A stretch of DNA of 60,806 nucleotides from Bacteroidota bacterium (lineage in GTDB: Bacteria > Bacteroidota > Bacteroidia > Bacteroidales > FEN-979). The notes below the pieces were generated by a model. That model was not told the origin of the DNA and searched no databases. It saw only the letters and a program-made list of their open reading frames with translations. The first letter of the stretch is position 1, and each line of letters begins with the position of its first letter. The stretch covers positions 1 through 60,806 of the forward strand of contig JAPLDI010000037.1 in the NCBI GenBank assembly GCA_026391795.1. Direction: 5' to 3'. The translations under genes were made by a program, and so were the position numbers. This document shows, piece by piece, positions 8,154 to 17,530 of this stretch.

Positions 8154-10760
8154 TTATTTTACGATGTTTTTAAAGTCCTGCGTGTTTGCGTAGTTGTAGA
8201 ATTCACGGTCGCCCTTTGCTTCTGCTTTCAGTGCAGGGTCAGCAACGGCCTTGGTGAGGTTTTCATACAACATTTTGGTGTTTGCAGAGCGTGCACCGCA
8301 TACAGCAAGCAGGTAGAATGTTTCGGGGGTCTGAGGAGCACATTGCAGTGTTGTTACAGCACCGCTTGTGTTACCGGAAACCAGTTGTGCAAGTCCGAGG
8401 TTGTAGGTGCATTTTGCATTTGCAAGCATACTGTTTGCTTTTGCATAATCGCCTTTCGGGATCATCAGCACACCCAGGTTATAATTTTCATTTTCACCCA
8501 GCTGCTGAGCTTTCTTGAACTGGTCTTCAGCTTTTTTGTAATCCTTCTTTTTCCCGGCTACGACACCAATGTTGTTCTCTACGATTCCGTTGTTCGGGGC
8601 GAGAGCAGCAGCTTTGGTCAGGTAGTTGGCAGCCTTGTCGAGGTTACCGGTTGCAATGGCTGCATTACCGGCATTGTTCTGAGCTTTCCAGCTGTTCGGG
8701 TAAAGCCTTGCTGCATTTTCGTAGATGGTGAGCTTGGTAGCGGCATCGGTGGTGAGGGTGCCTGCATAGAGCAGCTCTTCAACTTTCAGTTTGTCGGGAT
8801 TGCTGACAGCCATTTTTGAAAGTTCTGCATCGGTATATTTCATCTCATAGGCATTGGCTGTAATCTCAGCCCTTCTGAGAGGAGGCAGCATGTCTTTTTC
8901 GATTTCCGGATAGATGACGATCATGTTGCGGATTTCCTGTTCCTTCTTCTTCTCGTCACCGGCAGAATTGATCACATTCAGGATTTTGTCCTTATCCTTG
9001 ATGCTGCTGGCTTTGACTGCAGCGAGGAACCCATTCCAATCCGGGCCATGGTGGTTAAGTACGAAGTTGACATCTTTTCCGGCAGCCTCTGTTTTTGCTT
9101 TAACATCTTTCTTGTCTTTGTTGCCTTTTTCAGCTTCCTTCACCCATGCCTTATACTGATCGATCATATAGGTGTTTCCGGATTTTGAACGGTTTTCGGA
9201 AAGTCCGACGTTGAGGGTCTCTTCCCCTTCGGGAGATGCCCAGCCGTTGATGGTGATATCCTTGAGTTTCCAGGACTTCTTGATGAATTCATCCAGTCCG
9301 GTGAGAACATCTTTTGCAGCGGGTGTCTTGTTGATGCCGAAATTGAGGTCGAGTTTGTAGACATTGACCTTGAAATAAAGGATACCGGTCTTCGAAATGA
9401 TGACTTCTTTAATATAACCGTGATCTGCGATCAGGGTGGTGAAGTCGGTCATGATGCGGGTCGGGGTATGGATGATACCGGGAGCAAGATCCCTGCAGGC
9501 CAGTTCACTGTATTTTACCTTGACCTTGAGCTCATCCTTTTTCGGGATTGCTTTATAATCCTTTGTTTCATAGATTAAAGGGCAAACAATAAGTTGTGAA
9601 GTTGCCATTTCCGGTTTGTACGGGAAGGTGGTTGTATAGGTGAAAGATCCGCCTTCTTTGAATTTGATCTGAACGCCGTCTCCGGTTACTTTTTCTCCCA
9701 TGATGGTCATGGGTTTCAGAGCATAGGTACCGCCTTCATATTTCAGCACGGGCTCGAAATACATGGCAGCTTTCGGGCAGAAATATTTGGGGGGGAAGGT
9801 CCCTTTTACAGTAACCGTAACAGAGTCTCCTTTTTCAACAAGAACGGCAGGAGTGGTTTCGAATTTTACCGTCGGGTAATTCTTTTCCATCTGCTTCAGG
9901 GTGCAACCGCCGTATGCAAATTTGTAGGTCAGGCCGATATTTACACCGCTGTACATATCATTGAACACCTGCATTTTTCCGCCCGGGGTCAGGTCAAGCT
10001 GATCGCTTCCCTGCCATCTCCAGACTACTTCGGGGTTGATTGACCAGTGTTTGTTTAGGTTGAAATCAAATCCGATACCTGCAACTGTCTTGAATTGTGC
10101 ATTCCAGCTTCCGATGCCATTGTTGTTGCCATATCCCTGCTTTTCGTTTCCTTTGTGCGTAGGATAGCCGAGATAGCTGAGGATGGTGTCGGTATTGGCG
10201 TCCCACTTCCGGCCTTGCTGGTGGTCGATACCGAAACCTGCAATAAGATAGGATGTGAAGAACCTTTCCGGTTTGTAACCCATGATCCAGTTAACCCAGT
10301 TAACGGTCAACTGAAGGTCGCCTTCAATCACGTATGTGGTGAACCTTTGTTTGATGTAGTCTCCTTTTTGACCGCTAACGGGGTCTGTCAGGGCTCCGCC
10401 GGGAACATATTTGTTGTCGACCTGTGAAGAAAGAGGAGCCCAGCCGATCTTAAAGCGGGTTCCGATTACACGGGTAAACTGCCTGGTGACCATTGCCCCG
10501 GCACCAAACATCCATTTATCGTTTAACAGGAGATTTTTTGAGAGATCACCGTTAAACTGGTTCATGGATCCGTACGCAGTAACACTCCAGTAGGTGTGCG
10601 TTGGCGCTTTGTTATCCACTTTTTTTGGTTCCTCTTTGGCAGCTTTCGGGTCTTCCTTTTTCGTCGTGGTAGTCGTCGTCTGAGCAAATGAAACCAAAGG
10701 AATAATTGTCACGAGCATGACAATCATTGCCTTAGACAAGAGTTCATAAACTTTTTTCAT
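8154..10760 (-). CDS. Outer-membrane OmpA-like/TPR protein
   Basis: This 868-residue envelope protein has four parts. A signal peptide covers about residues 1-26 and is followed by a Lys/Glu/Pro-rich linker. An 8-stranded-barrel-like region runs about 60-285. A middle region of beta strands runs about 290-460. An OmpA-like domain starts near 465 (LNFGINKTP, then INGWASPEG and LSENRSKS); a Lys-rich stretch of roughly 100 residues splits or extends its C-terminal part. TPR-like helices fill about 670-840. The OmpA-like domain suggests peptidoglycan contact, and the TPRs suggest a protein partner. It has its own promoter and a strong terminator, so it is probably monocistronic and well expressed. 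The exact role is unknown. Confidence 0.8.
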   Translation of the reverse strand: MKKVYELLSKAMIVMLVTIIPLVSFAQTTTTTTKKEDPKAAKEEPKKVDNKAPTHTYWSVTAYGSMNQFNGDLSKNLLLNDKWMFGAGAMVTRQFTRVIGTRFKIGWAPLSSQVDNKYVPGGALTDPVSGQKGDYIKQRFTTYVIEGDLQLTVNWVNWIMGYKPERFFTSYLIAGFGIDHQQGRKWDANTDTILSYLGYPTHKGNEKQGYGNNNGIGSWNAQFKTVAGIGFDFNLNKHWSINPEVVWRWQGSDQLDLTPGGKMQVFNDMYSGVNIGLTYKFAYGGCTLKQMEKNYPTVKFETTPAVLVEKGDSVTVTVKGTFPPKYFCPKAAMYFEPVLKYEGGTYALKPMTIMGEKVTGDGVQIKFKEGGSFTYTTTFPYKPEMATSQLIVCPLIYETKDYKAIPKKDELKVKVKYSELACRDLAPGIIHTPTRIMTDFTTLIADHGYIKEVIISKTGILYFKVNVYKLDLNFGINKTPAAKDVLTGLDEFIKKSWKLKDITINGWASPEGEETLNVGLSENRSKSGNTYMIDQYKAWVKEAEKGNKDKKDVKAKTEAAGKDVNFVLNHHGPDWNGFLAAVKASSIKDKDKILNVINSAGDEKKKEQEIRNMIVIYPEIEKDMLPPLRRAEITANAYEMKYTDAELSKMAVSNPDKLKVEELLYAGTLTTDAATKLTIYENAARLYPNSWKAQNNAGNAAIATGNLDKAANYLTKAAALAPNNGIVENNIGVVAGKKKDYKKAEDQFKKAQQLGENENYNLGVLMIPKGDYAKANSMLANAKCTYNLGLAQLVSGNTSGAVTTLQCAPQTPETFYLLAVCGARSANTKMLYENLTKAVADPALKAEAKGDREFYNYANTQDFKNIVK

Positions 10761-10805
10761 ACATCGGAATTTTAATTATGATTTAGATATTGCTTATTGA
10801 TTTTA

Positions 10806-10836
10806 CAAATATATCGAATAATGTAGTAAATACAAC
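10806..10836 (-). promoter_or_regulatory. Promoter of the OmpA/TPR gene
   Basis: On the minus strand GTTG (10836-10833) and TATATTTG (10813-10806) are separated by 19 bases, a very good Bacteroidota -33/-7 pair. The start would be near 10799, about 40 bases before the ATG. The remaining upstream sequence to 11035 is A/T-rich and I see no other feature in it. Confidence 0.75.
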
Positions 10837-11035
10837 ACTCATGGCTTTGATTTTTTCAGCAAAAGAGTGTTATTAAAACTTAATAAATTAACAAATTGTT
10901 GATTACTAGCCAAATATGTAACAAATATAACCTCAATATCAGAGGGCAAAAATATAACTTTTATATAAAATTGCAATAAAAAATTTCTGAATCTTTTCAA
11001 TTATACGGGGCTTTATCAGATTGGTTGCAATTTAG

Positions 11036-11572
11036 TTAAAAAAAGTTTTCAAGTTTCACTAAAAAATCCCAGATCACGATTCCTGCAGCAACCGAAATAT
11101 TCAGGGAATGTTTCGTTCCGAATTGCGGAATTTCAATACAGCCCTGCAAACGGGGGATCAGCAATTCATCCAGCCCGTTCACCTCATTTCCGAATACCAG
11201 GGCATACTTTTTATTTTTTTCAGGCTGGAACAGATTCAAAGGGGTACTGGTGGTAGTCTGTTCAATTCCGAGCAGGACATACCCATCGTTTTTCAAGGAA
11301 TCCAGTGCGGAAATCGTTTCAGGGAAATATTTCCAGTTCACGGATTCGGTTGATCCGAGTGCCGTTTTGTGGATCTCCCGGTGGGGAGGTGTAGCCGTGA
11401 TGCCGCAAAGGTAAAGTGCTTCGAGCCTGAAGGCATCCGCAGTGCGGAATACCGAACCGATGTTGTTCTGGCTCCGGATGTTGTCAAGCACAACGACCAC
11501 GGGGATCTTGGCAGCCGTTTTGAATTCATCGGGGGTCAGGCGGTTCATTTCCGTTGTCTTCAGTTTTCGCAT
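11036..11572 (-). CDS. SPOUT (TrmH/SpoU) family RNA methyltransferase
   Basis: This 178-residue knotted methyltransferase probably 2'-O-methylates tRNA or rRNA with S-adenosylmethionine. The three SpoU motifs are visible: NIRSQNNIGSVFRTADAF near residue 35, ALVFGNEVNGL near 127, and IPQFGTKHSLNISVAAGIV near 148. It lacks an extra N-terminal substrate domain, as in the short TrmH-like enzymes of Bacteroidota. The RNA target cannot be assigned. It is divergent from mutS; the 254-base gap holds no heptad array. Confidence 0.9.
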   Translation of the reverse strand: MRKLKTTEMNRLTPDEFKTAAKIPVVVVLDNIRSQNNIGSVFRTADAFRLEALYLCGITATPPHREIHKTALGSTESVNWKYFPETISALDSLKNDGYVLLGIEQTTTSTPLNLFQPEKNKKYALVFGNEVNGLDELLIPRLQGCIEIPQFGTKHSLNISVAAGIVIWDFLVKLENFF

Positions 11573-11826
11573 TGAAAGAAATTAATATACTTTTGTAAGA
11601 CGGATGCAGACTTTACTTTTTCACGGCACAAAAGAAAAGGTAAAAGTAAGAAATTGATCAAATCATCCCGCAGCCGGTAACCGGTCTTTTATAAAGTACA
11701 AATTTGAGCCGGTTAAATTTGAAAAGTGTTACATGACAAAACAAATAAGTTACATAATTCACACATTGAAAGATTTACAATATTCTGAGCCCGGATGTTT
11801 TTATAACCTTTATAGCTGATTGACGG

Positions 11827-14538
11827 ATGACGAAAGAGACCGGGAAAGAGATAGCGGTTACACCGCTGATGAAGCAATACAATGCCATCAAGACGAAATA
11901 TCCGGATGCACTGCTGCTTTTCAGGGTCGGCGATTTCTATGAGACCTTCGGAGAGGATGCGATACGAACGGCCGGCGTCCTCGGGATCGTTCTTACCCGG
12001 CGTGCCAACGGCGCTGCATCGTATATCGAACTGGCAGGATTTCCTCATCATGCGCTTGATACCTATCTTCCCAGGCTTGTAAAATCAGGATTGAGGGTTG
12101 CCATCTGCGACCAGCTGGAAGATCCGAAACTCACCAAGACAATAGTGAAGAGGGGCGTCACCGAACTTGTATCGCCGGGAGTTTCGTATAACGATAAAAT
12201 CCTTGAACAGAGGGAGAACAATTTCCTTGCGAGTGTCAACCTTGACGAAAAAATATCCGGCATCTCTTTCCTGGATGTCTCGACCGGTGAGTTTTACCTT
12301 GCCCAGGGATCGGTCGAATACATTGACAAGCTGATCCAGACCTTCCGCCCCAGCGAGATCATCGTCCAGAAAAACAAACGGCAGAAATTCTGCGAGCTCT
12401 TCGGGAGCAAATATTACATCAATACTTTCGAAGACTGGGTTTTTTCGTCCGATTTTGCCAGTGATATCCTCCTGAAACATTTTCAGACCACCTCCCTCAA
12501 GGGCTTTGGCGTGGGGAACATGGAGCCGGCGGTGATCGCTGCAGGAGCAGTGCTTCACTACCTCGCCGAGACCCAGCACGACCGGCTGGGGCACATCACC
12601 AAACTTTCGCGCATCGAGGAAGATCATTATGTGTGGCTCGACCGTTTCACCATCCGGAACCTCGAACTGCTGAATTCATCCAATGAACATGCAGCCACGC
12701 TGCTGAGCACCCTCGACCATACGGTTTCTCCGATGGGATCCAGGCTGCTGAAACGGTGGATCATACTTCCCCTGAAAGACCGTCTTCCGATCGAGGAGCG
12801 GCTGGATATGGTCAGCTATTTTATGGATCGGAAGGAGACCGCCGAACTCGTGCGGCAAAATATCCAGCGCATCGGCGACCTGGAGCGGCTGATCTCGAAG
12901 GTCTCTGTCGGCAAGATCATCCCGAGGGAGATGGTTCACCTCGCCCGTGTGCTCGAGTGCACCGGTATCCTGAAAGAGGCCTGTGCCGCTTCCGGAAATG
13001 AGGGAATGATGAAGATCGGCGAACAGTTCAATGTCTGCAACCTCGCCAGGGAAAAAATCGAAAAGGAGATCCAGCCCGACCCGCCGGCAATGGTTTCGAA
13101 GGGAAATGTGATCCGGGAAGGGGTTTCGGAGGAACTGGACGATCTGAGAAGACTTGCCTATTCAGGGAAAGACTACCTTGTGAAGATCCAGCAGCGTGAA
13201 ATAGAACGTACCGGGATCTCTTCACTGAAGATCGGTTATACCAATGTTTTCGGCTACTATCTCGAGGTCACCAATTCCCACAAAGAGAAAGTTCCGCCGG
13301 AATGGTCAAGGAAACAAACCCTGGTGAATGCCGAAAGGTACATCACGGAAGAGCTTAAAGAATACGAGGAGAAGATCCTGGGCGCGGAAGAAAAGATCCT
13401 CGCGCTGGAGACGTGGATCTTCAATGACCTTGTGCTGTTCCTGGCCGATTACATAAGCCCGATCCAGCTGAATGCAATCCTTGCTGCCCGTCTTGACGTG
13501 CTGGTTTCGTTTGCACGGATTGCGGAGAAAAACAAGTATACACGCCCGGTGCTGAACGACTCCTATATCCTCGACATCAAAGGCGGGCGTCATCCCGTGA
13601 TCGAACAGCAGCTGAAACAGGGCGAACAATACATTTCCAACGACGTTTGTCTCGATGATAAAAACCAGCAGATCCTCATCATCACGGGTCCTAACATGTC
13701 GGGGAAATCAGCTTTGCTCCGCCAGACGGCACTGATCGTTTTGATGGCGCAGATGGGCAGCTATGTCCCTGCCGATTCGGCAGTGCTGGGCATCACGGAC
13801 AAGGTCTTCACGTGGGTGGGGGCTTCCGACAACATCACCTCCGGCGAATCGACCTTCATGGTGGAGATGAATGAAACTGCGAGCATCCTGAACAACATCT
13901 CGACACGCAGCCTGATCCTCCTCGACGAGATCGGCAGGGGCACCAGCACCTACGACGGGATCTCCATCGCCTGGGCCATCGCCGAGTACCTTCATGAACA
14001 TCCCCTGTTCCGGGCTAAAGTGCTTTTCGCCACCCATTACCACGAACTGAACGAAATGGCGGAACTTTTCCCGCGGATCCGGAACTATCATGTTGCCGTG
14101 AAGGAGATCCAGAACAAGGTCCTCTTCATCCGCAAGCTCCTGCCCGGGGGAAGCGAACACAGCTTTGGCATCCATGTGGCCAGGATGGCGGGAATGCCAT
14201 CGCTGGTTATTGAACGTGCCAACGAGCTCCTTCTTCAACTCGAGAAATCGCATAATTCCGAAGAGTTAGGGAAGAAATTGACGGATCCTGGATCCTGGAT
14301 CCTTGATAAGGAAGGGAAAAATAAAAAAACAGATCCTGCATCCCACATCCCACATCCCACCTCCCGCATCTCACATCCGGCCACCGGATACCAGCTGAGC
14401 TTTATCCAGCTGGATGATCCCACGCTCCTTCAGATCCGGGAGGATATCCTGAATACCGACATCAATACGCTGACGCCGGTGGAGGCGCTGATGAAGCTGA
14501 ATGAGATAAAAAAACTGCTTGGGAAATCGAAGGGATAA
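11827..14538 (+). CDS. mutS: DNA mismatch repair protein MutS with heptad-encoded linker
   Basis: MutS binds mismatches and uses ATP to start repair. At 903 residues it is full length. The mismatch-reading motif GDFYETF is near residue 38, Walker A (GPNMSGKS) near 620, and Walker B ([16 protein letters not shown]) near 696. Between the ATPase core (ending near [13 protein letters not shown]) and the last conserved segment ([11 protein letters not shown]), about residues 819-856 are encoded by phased 7-base repeats and give a Pro/His/Ser-rich linker. The C-terminal 45 residues look normal for MutS, so the frame is intact. Any gain or loss of one or two heptads would shift frame and remove the C-terminal segment. 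Confidence 0.97.
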   Translation: MTKETGKEIAVTPLMKQYNAIKTKYPDALLLFRVGDFYETFGEDAIRTAGVLGIVLTRRANGAASYIELAGFPHHALDTYLPRLVKSGLRVAICDQLEDPKLTKTIVKRGVTELVSPGVSYNDKILEQRENNFLASVNLDEKISGISFLDVSTGEFYLAQGSVEYIDKLIQTFRPSEIIVQKNKRQKFCELFGSKYYINTFEDWVFSSDFASDILLKHFQTTSLKGFGVGNMEPAVIAAGAVLHYLAETQHDRLGHITKLSRIEEDHYVWLDRFTIRNLELLNSSNEHAATLLSTLDHTVSPMGSRLLKRWIILPLKDRLPIEERLDMVSYFMDRKETAELVRQNIQRIGDLERLISKVSVGKIIPREMVHLARVLECTGILKEACAASGNEGMMKIGEQFNVCNLAREKIEKEIQPDPPAMVSKGNVIREGVSEELDDLRRLAYSGKDYLVKIQQREIERTGISSLKIGYTNVFGYYLEVTNSHKEKVPPEWSRKQTLVNAERYITEELKEYEEKILGAEEKILALETWIFNDLVLFLADYISPIQLNAILAARLDVLVSFARIAEKNKYTRPVLNDSYILDIKGGRHPVIEQQLKQGEQYISNDVCLDDKNQQILIITGPNMSGKSALLRQTALIVLMAQMGSYVPADSAVLGITDKVFTWVGASDNITSGESTFMVEMNETASILNNISTRSLILLDEIGRGTSTYDGISIAWAIAEYLHEHPLFRAKVLFATHYHELNEMAELFPRIRNYHVAVKEIQNKVLFIRKLLPGGSEHSFGIHVARMAGMPSLVIERANELLLQLEKSHNSEELGKKLTDPGSWILDKEGKNKKTDPASHIPHPTSRISHPATGYQLSFIQLDDPTLLQIREDILNTDINTLTPVEALMKLNEIKKLLGKSKG
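14282..14379. repeat. Heptad arrays inside mutS
   Basis: The left block has CGGATCC, TGGATCC, TGGATCC, TTGATAA (14282-14309). After 21 non-repetitive bases, the right block has AGATCCT, GCATCCC, ACATCCC, ACATCCC, ACCTCCC, GCATCTC, ACATCCG (14331-14379). The ACATCCC words are cyclic forms of the ATCCCAC words at 27300-27334. Both blocks lie in the coding sequence and keep the mutS frame. Confidence 0.92.
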
Positions 14539-14560
14539 GCCCCTCCGAAGTCAGGCTGTT

Positions 14561-14636
14561 ATTTCTCGCAGATTTCTCACAAATTTCTCACAAATTTCTC
14601 GCAGAGTTTCGCAGAGTAAATCGCAGAGTCTCGCAG
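14561..14636. repeat. Left inverted repeat flanking the GxxExxY gene
   Basis: Four phased 11-base units (ATTTCTCGCAG, ATTTCTCACAA twice, ATTTCTCGCAG) cover 14561-14604. Three shorter CGCAG-ended units run to 14636. The 33 bases at 14604-14636 match the reverse complement of 15064-15096 with a single mismatch. Confidence 0.93.
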
Positions 14637-14652
14637 ATGAAAATTGCTGATG

Positions 14653-15030
14653 TTAAAGGTTATTGGCTATTCTTACAATACCGTATTTCAATGAAACGAT
14701 ATTGAAGTTTATAAGCAGTCCCAGTTTCTTATTCGTCAACTTCAGAGAGGTCAGCAGTTGCTTATGATGGACATCCTGTAATTTTTCAACAGATTTAATC
14801 TCAATGATTACTTTATCGTCAACGATAATATCCAGCCGGAATCCTATATCAAATCTGATCTCTGAATAGATGAAAGGAATCCCAACCTGATTCCTGACCT
14901 CAAGTCCTGATTTTCTCAGCTCATGGGAAAGGGCAACTTCATTAACCGACTCCAATAATCCGGGACCAAGTGCTGAATGAACTTTGAAAGCGGCACCCCG
15001 AATCACATACGAAAGATCATTTTCATTCAT
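14653..15030 (-). CDS. GxxExxY family protein
   Basis: This 125-residue protein shows the motif that names the family, GPGLLESVNEVALSHEL (GxxExxY-like; here the last position is V-A-L in place of Y), followed by IDIIVDDKVIIEIKSVEKL. The E-I-K preceded by a D in the preceding strands resembles a PD-(D/E)XK nuclease core. The family is common in environmental Bacteroidota, but its biochemical role is not established. It stands alone between mutS and the tRNAs, tightly bracketed by inverted arrays of iterated CGCAG words, as expected of a small mobile cassette. Nuclease activity is an inference. Confidence 0.85.
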   Translation of the reverse strand: MNENDLSYVIRGAAFKVHSALGPGLLESVNEVALSHELRKSGLEVRNQVGIPFIYSEIRFDIGFRLDIIVDDKVIIEIKSVEKLQDVHHKQLLTSLKLTNKKLGLLINFNIVSLKYGIVRIANNL

Positions 15031-15036
15031 TTCTGT

Positions 15037-15117
15037 AGAACTTAGCGAAACTCCGCACTATTTCTGCGAGACTCTGCGATATACTCTGCGAAACTCGGCG
15101 AGAAATCTGCGAGAAAA
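15037..15117. repeat. Right inverted repeat flanking the GxxExxY gene
   Basis: This segment is the reverse-complement counterpart of 14561-14636: the words CTGCGAGA, CTCTGCG and CGAGAAAT repeat through it. It starts seven bases upstream of the GxxExxY ATG. From here to the promoter at 15338 I see no gene or further repeat. Confidence 0.92.
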
Positions 15118-15337
15118 CAGGCACCTGCCCTTTTTAATACATTAATCGTTCTTAACTGAAATGGTAATACAGAAAATGAATTTATTTTTTCGTTCTATTC
15201 ACATCTTGATCCTGTCACTGATTTAAGACCTATCTGGTTCATCACATAAAAAAAAGAAATAGCCTTGTTTTACCGGGATTGAAATGTCTTCCAATGATTA
15301 GATTTAGTTAAATTTGGGTGTAACAAATAAAAAAACG

Positions 15338-15366
15338 TTGGAGTTTTTAAAAATTTAATAAATTTG
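15338..15366 (+). promoter_or_regulatory. Promoter for the tRNA pair
   Basis: TTG (15338-15340) and TAAATTTG (15359-15366) are separated by 18 bases, a good Bacteroidota promoter. Initiation would be near 15373, ten bases before tRNA-Gly. Confidence 0.75.
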
Positions 15367-15382
15367 CACTCCCAAATCGCAC

Positions 15383-15455
<73 letters not shown>

Positions 15456-15464
15456 CTAAAAATG

Positions 15465-15489
15465 AAACCCTCAGGAGAGGGTTTTTTTT
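15465..15489 (+). terminator. Terminator-like hairpin between the tRNAs
   Basis: AAACCCTC (15465-15472) pairs with GAGGGTTT (15477-15484) across a 4-base loop, and a T-run follows. It lies between the tRNA-Gly and tRNA-Leu genes, so it may terminate tRNA-Gly or act as a processing hairpin. No separate promoter for tRNA-Leu is evident. Confidence 0.75.
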
Positions 15490-15506
15490 CAAACCTACAC
15501 TCAATT

Positions 15507-15591
15507 GCCCGGGTGGTGGAATTGGTAGACACGCAGGACTTAAAATCCTGTGCTCATCGCGAGCGTGCGGGTTCAAGTCCCGCCCCGGGTA
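15507..15591 (+). tRNA. tRNA-Leu (TAA)
   Basis: The 85-base type II tRNA has an acceptor GCCCGGG paired with CCCGGGT (one G-U), an anticodon stem CAGGA/TCCTG around the loop CTTAAAA (anticodon TAA), a long variable arm, and a T arm with GGTTCAAGTCC. CCA is not encoded. Confidence 0.97.
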
Positions 15592-15607
15592 CGATCAAAT
15601 CAACAAA

Positions 15608-15640
15608 AAACCCCGTTAACATTGCGTTATCGGGGTTTAT
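15608..15640. terminator. Terminator after tRNA-Leu
   Basis: AAACCCCG (15608-15615) pairs with CGGGGTTT (15631-15638). An A-run lies before it and TTT closes the stem, so it could work on the plus strand for the tRNAs. Confidence 0.75.
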
Positions 15641-15746
15641 CTTTGGTAGGAGGGGACAGCGGTGGGAATGGTAAAACGGATTAGGATCGGTGTTAAAATT
15701 CAGGATTATCAACTCTGTCGGCTTGTCCGAAGATAGTGGCCGTTAT

Positions 15747-16916
15747 TTAAAATCTCAGTCCTGTCGTGATTGTATAGCATTGCCTCATGTAATCGGGCCA
15801 GTAATGGTAGGATGGCTTTTCCGAGACGACTTCATTAAAGGGCTTTACTTTAGGATCGCCCGTTGTAAGATAACTATACTGCAGCCGGATATAAGCGTCC
15901 TTGCCGGGATTGAATTCCAGTCCGGCAGAGAAACCGTAAATGATGAAATCTGACGTTTTTCCTGAATGTTTTCCAGCTATAAAAATATCCTCTGGGTCAT
16001 AATAAACCTCAGCCCTCAGCGCCATGGCAAACTTCGGTAAAAAGTAATATCTTCCACCCAGCAGACCTGAAATCACGGTCCCCATTTTCACTGAATCTTT
16101 TTCGGTACTTGAAACTTTTTGAAATGCGATGTCGGTCTGGCCTGTGAAATTCAATTTTGGAATCGGGTTGTATGTGATGTATAAATTATTATAAGCAAGA
16201 TATTTATAATAGCTTACCCCGCTTTTTGCAATATTCCCCATGTAATTATTGAAGCTCAAGGTTAGTTTTTCTGATGGGTTAAATGAGACATCAATTCCAT
16301 ACGTCACATGAATATTCTTTCCGTCGGGAAGGGAAAATTGATTGCCGGCCCAAACGCCTAAGCTCCACGTCTCGTCCGGCGTGGAATAAGAGAGAAAGCC
16401 GCCAAGGACGGAATTTGGTTCAAAGTAGGTTCCAACAGTGCAAGTACTTAATATATTATTGATTGGCATGGATGATTCAACACCCATCGGGCTATCGAGA
16501 TACCCGAAATCAATCCAGAATCTTTTGGCAAACTTAAACCCCAGGGAAGCCTGGTTCAGGTAGTTTGTCCACTGGGCTGTCGAATTGGATAAAAGCAGAG
16601 GCTGGTCACCAAGCCTGAATTCAGCCATCATCCTCGACCAGCTTGTGTTGTAATTGAGCTGAACGTCGAACATATTCAACCGGGCTTCATTGATATACGG
16701 ACTGTTTGTCTGAAACTCATAAGTATGTGATGTCGGAATTGTACCTCCGATATTCCCTACATAATAAGCGTCGGCATAAACCTGGATACTGAGACCTTTC
16801 ATCAGGTGTTTCAGTTTCCACTGTTCGACTTTGTTGAGCAGTGAATCAGCTTGCTGGCAAAATATCGGGCCAATGATTGACAAGAGGACGGAAATCAAAA
16901 TCAGTCTTGATTTCAT
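15747..16916 (-). CDS. Outer-membrane beta-barrel protein (OmpL/BBP2-like porin)
   Basis: This 389-residue protein has a signal peptide ending GPIFCQ near residue 21 and then alternating aromatic/hydrophobic strands that end in an aromatic residue (GLRF), typical of outer-membrane barrels. Features such as YVGNIGGT, INEARLNMFDVQLNY, FGYLDSPMGVESS and GAGNQF-like strands resemble the putative OmpL-like beta-barrel porin family. It is the last gene of a minus-strand run after the CheB-CheR fusion and the PAS protein (21 bases from the latter), so it may be a sensed or regulated porin. The substrate is unknown. Confidence 0.8.
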   Translation of the reverse strand: MKSRLILISVLLSIIGPIFCQQADSLLNKVEQWKLKHLMKGLSIQVYADAYYVGNIGGTIPTSHTYEFQTNSPYINEARLNMFDVQLNYNTSWSRMMAEFRLGDQPLLLSNSTAQWTNYLNQASLGFKFAKRFWIDFGYLDSPMGVESSMPINNILSTCTVGTYFEPNSVLGGFLSYSTPDETWSLGVWAGNQFSLPDGKNIHVTYGIDVSFNPSEKLTLSFNNYMGNIAKSGVSYYKYLAYNNLYITYNPIPKLNFTGQTDIAFQKVSSTEKDSVKMGTVISGLLGGRYYFLPKFAMALRAEVYYDPEDIFIAGKHSGKTSDFIIYGFSAGLEFNPGKDAYIRLQYSYLTTGDPKVKPFNEVVSEKPSYHYWPDYMRQCYTITTGLRF

Positions 16917-16937
16917 GATGAACAGCCTTCGTTATTT

Positions 16938-17489
16938 CTACAAGGAAGAAATATCAACCAGGTTGATATAGCAGTGTTCACCATCAGGAAGTGCTATTCC
17001 CGTTAAAAAAGCACGAACGGGATTGCTGTCATTGTTTTGCAGCGTGATCTCGCACGATTCCCGGGCTTTGCTTCTGAATATTTTCTCAAGAAACAAGTTG
17101 AAGTTTTTCTTTGTTGCCTTGGAAACAAAAAAGCCAAATTGCTTGTTTGCCAGATATGTCCGGTCTTTGCCAAGCAACTGGGATCCGCAGAGGTTCAACT
17201 CGAGAATTTCACCTTCCTTGGAGAGTGTGAAAAACCCGGTGGGTGCAAAATCATAGAATTCAATAAATTTCTCCCGGGTACTTTCTCTCTCCTCTGCGGC
17301 AAGGATAAGCTCTTCATTCTGCAGCTCCAGTTCAATATGATGGACTTGCAATTCGTGGATAAGTTTCAATGCATCGGGTTTCGACATCCATGTTTTTAAC
17401 GGGTTAATGGCCGTCGAAAGATCATTTAAGATTTTCTCCGCTTTCGCCCGCAGGGTTGCATCTGATGTTTTATTACTGGATTTTTTCAT
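16938..17489 (-). CDS. PAS-domain protein without an output domain
   Basis: This 183-residue soluble protein has an N-terminal helical segment with the LIHELQVHHIELELQNEEL pattern that commonly precedes PAS domains in hybrid kinases. It is followed by one PAS domain (FYDFAPTGFFTLSKEGEILELN, about residues 78-180). No histidine kinase, GGDEF or receiver domain follows, and the gene ends cleanly. It lies 41 bases downstream of the CheB-CheR fusion and is probably co-transcribed. It may be a single-domain sensor partner for that protein. Confidence 0.85.
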   Translation of the reverse strand: MKKSSNKTSDATLRAKAEKILNDLSTAINPLKTWMSKPDALKLIHELQVHHIELELQNEELILAAEERESTREKFIEFYDFAPTGFFTLSKEGEILELNLCGSQLLGKDRTYLANKQFGFFVSKATKKNFNLFLEKIFRSKARESCEITLQNNDSNPVRAFLTGIALPDGEHCYINLVDISSL

Positions 17490-17530
17490 AAGGTCAAGAC
17501 CATTATCCTGGCGGTTTTAAGTTAAACAGC

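Noticed and set aside
11588-11595. TACTTTTG as a mutS promoter
   Set aside because: It matches the -7 consensus but lies about 230 bases from the mutS ATG with no support for so long a leader; not listed.
14282-14379. Frameshift or pseudogene in mutS
   Set aside because: The frame is open through the repeats and the C-terminal segment is MutS-like, so the gene is intact.
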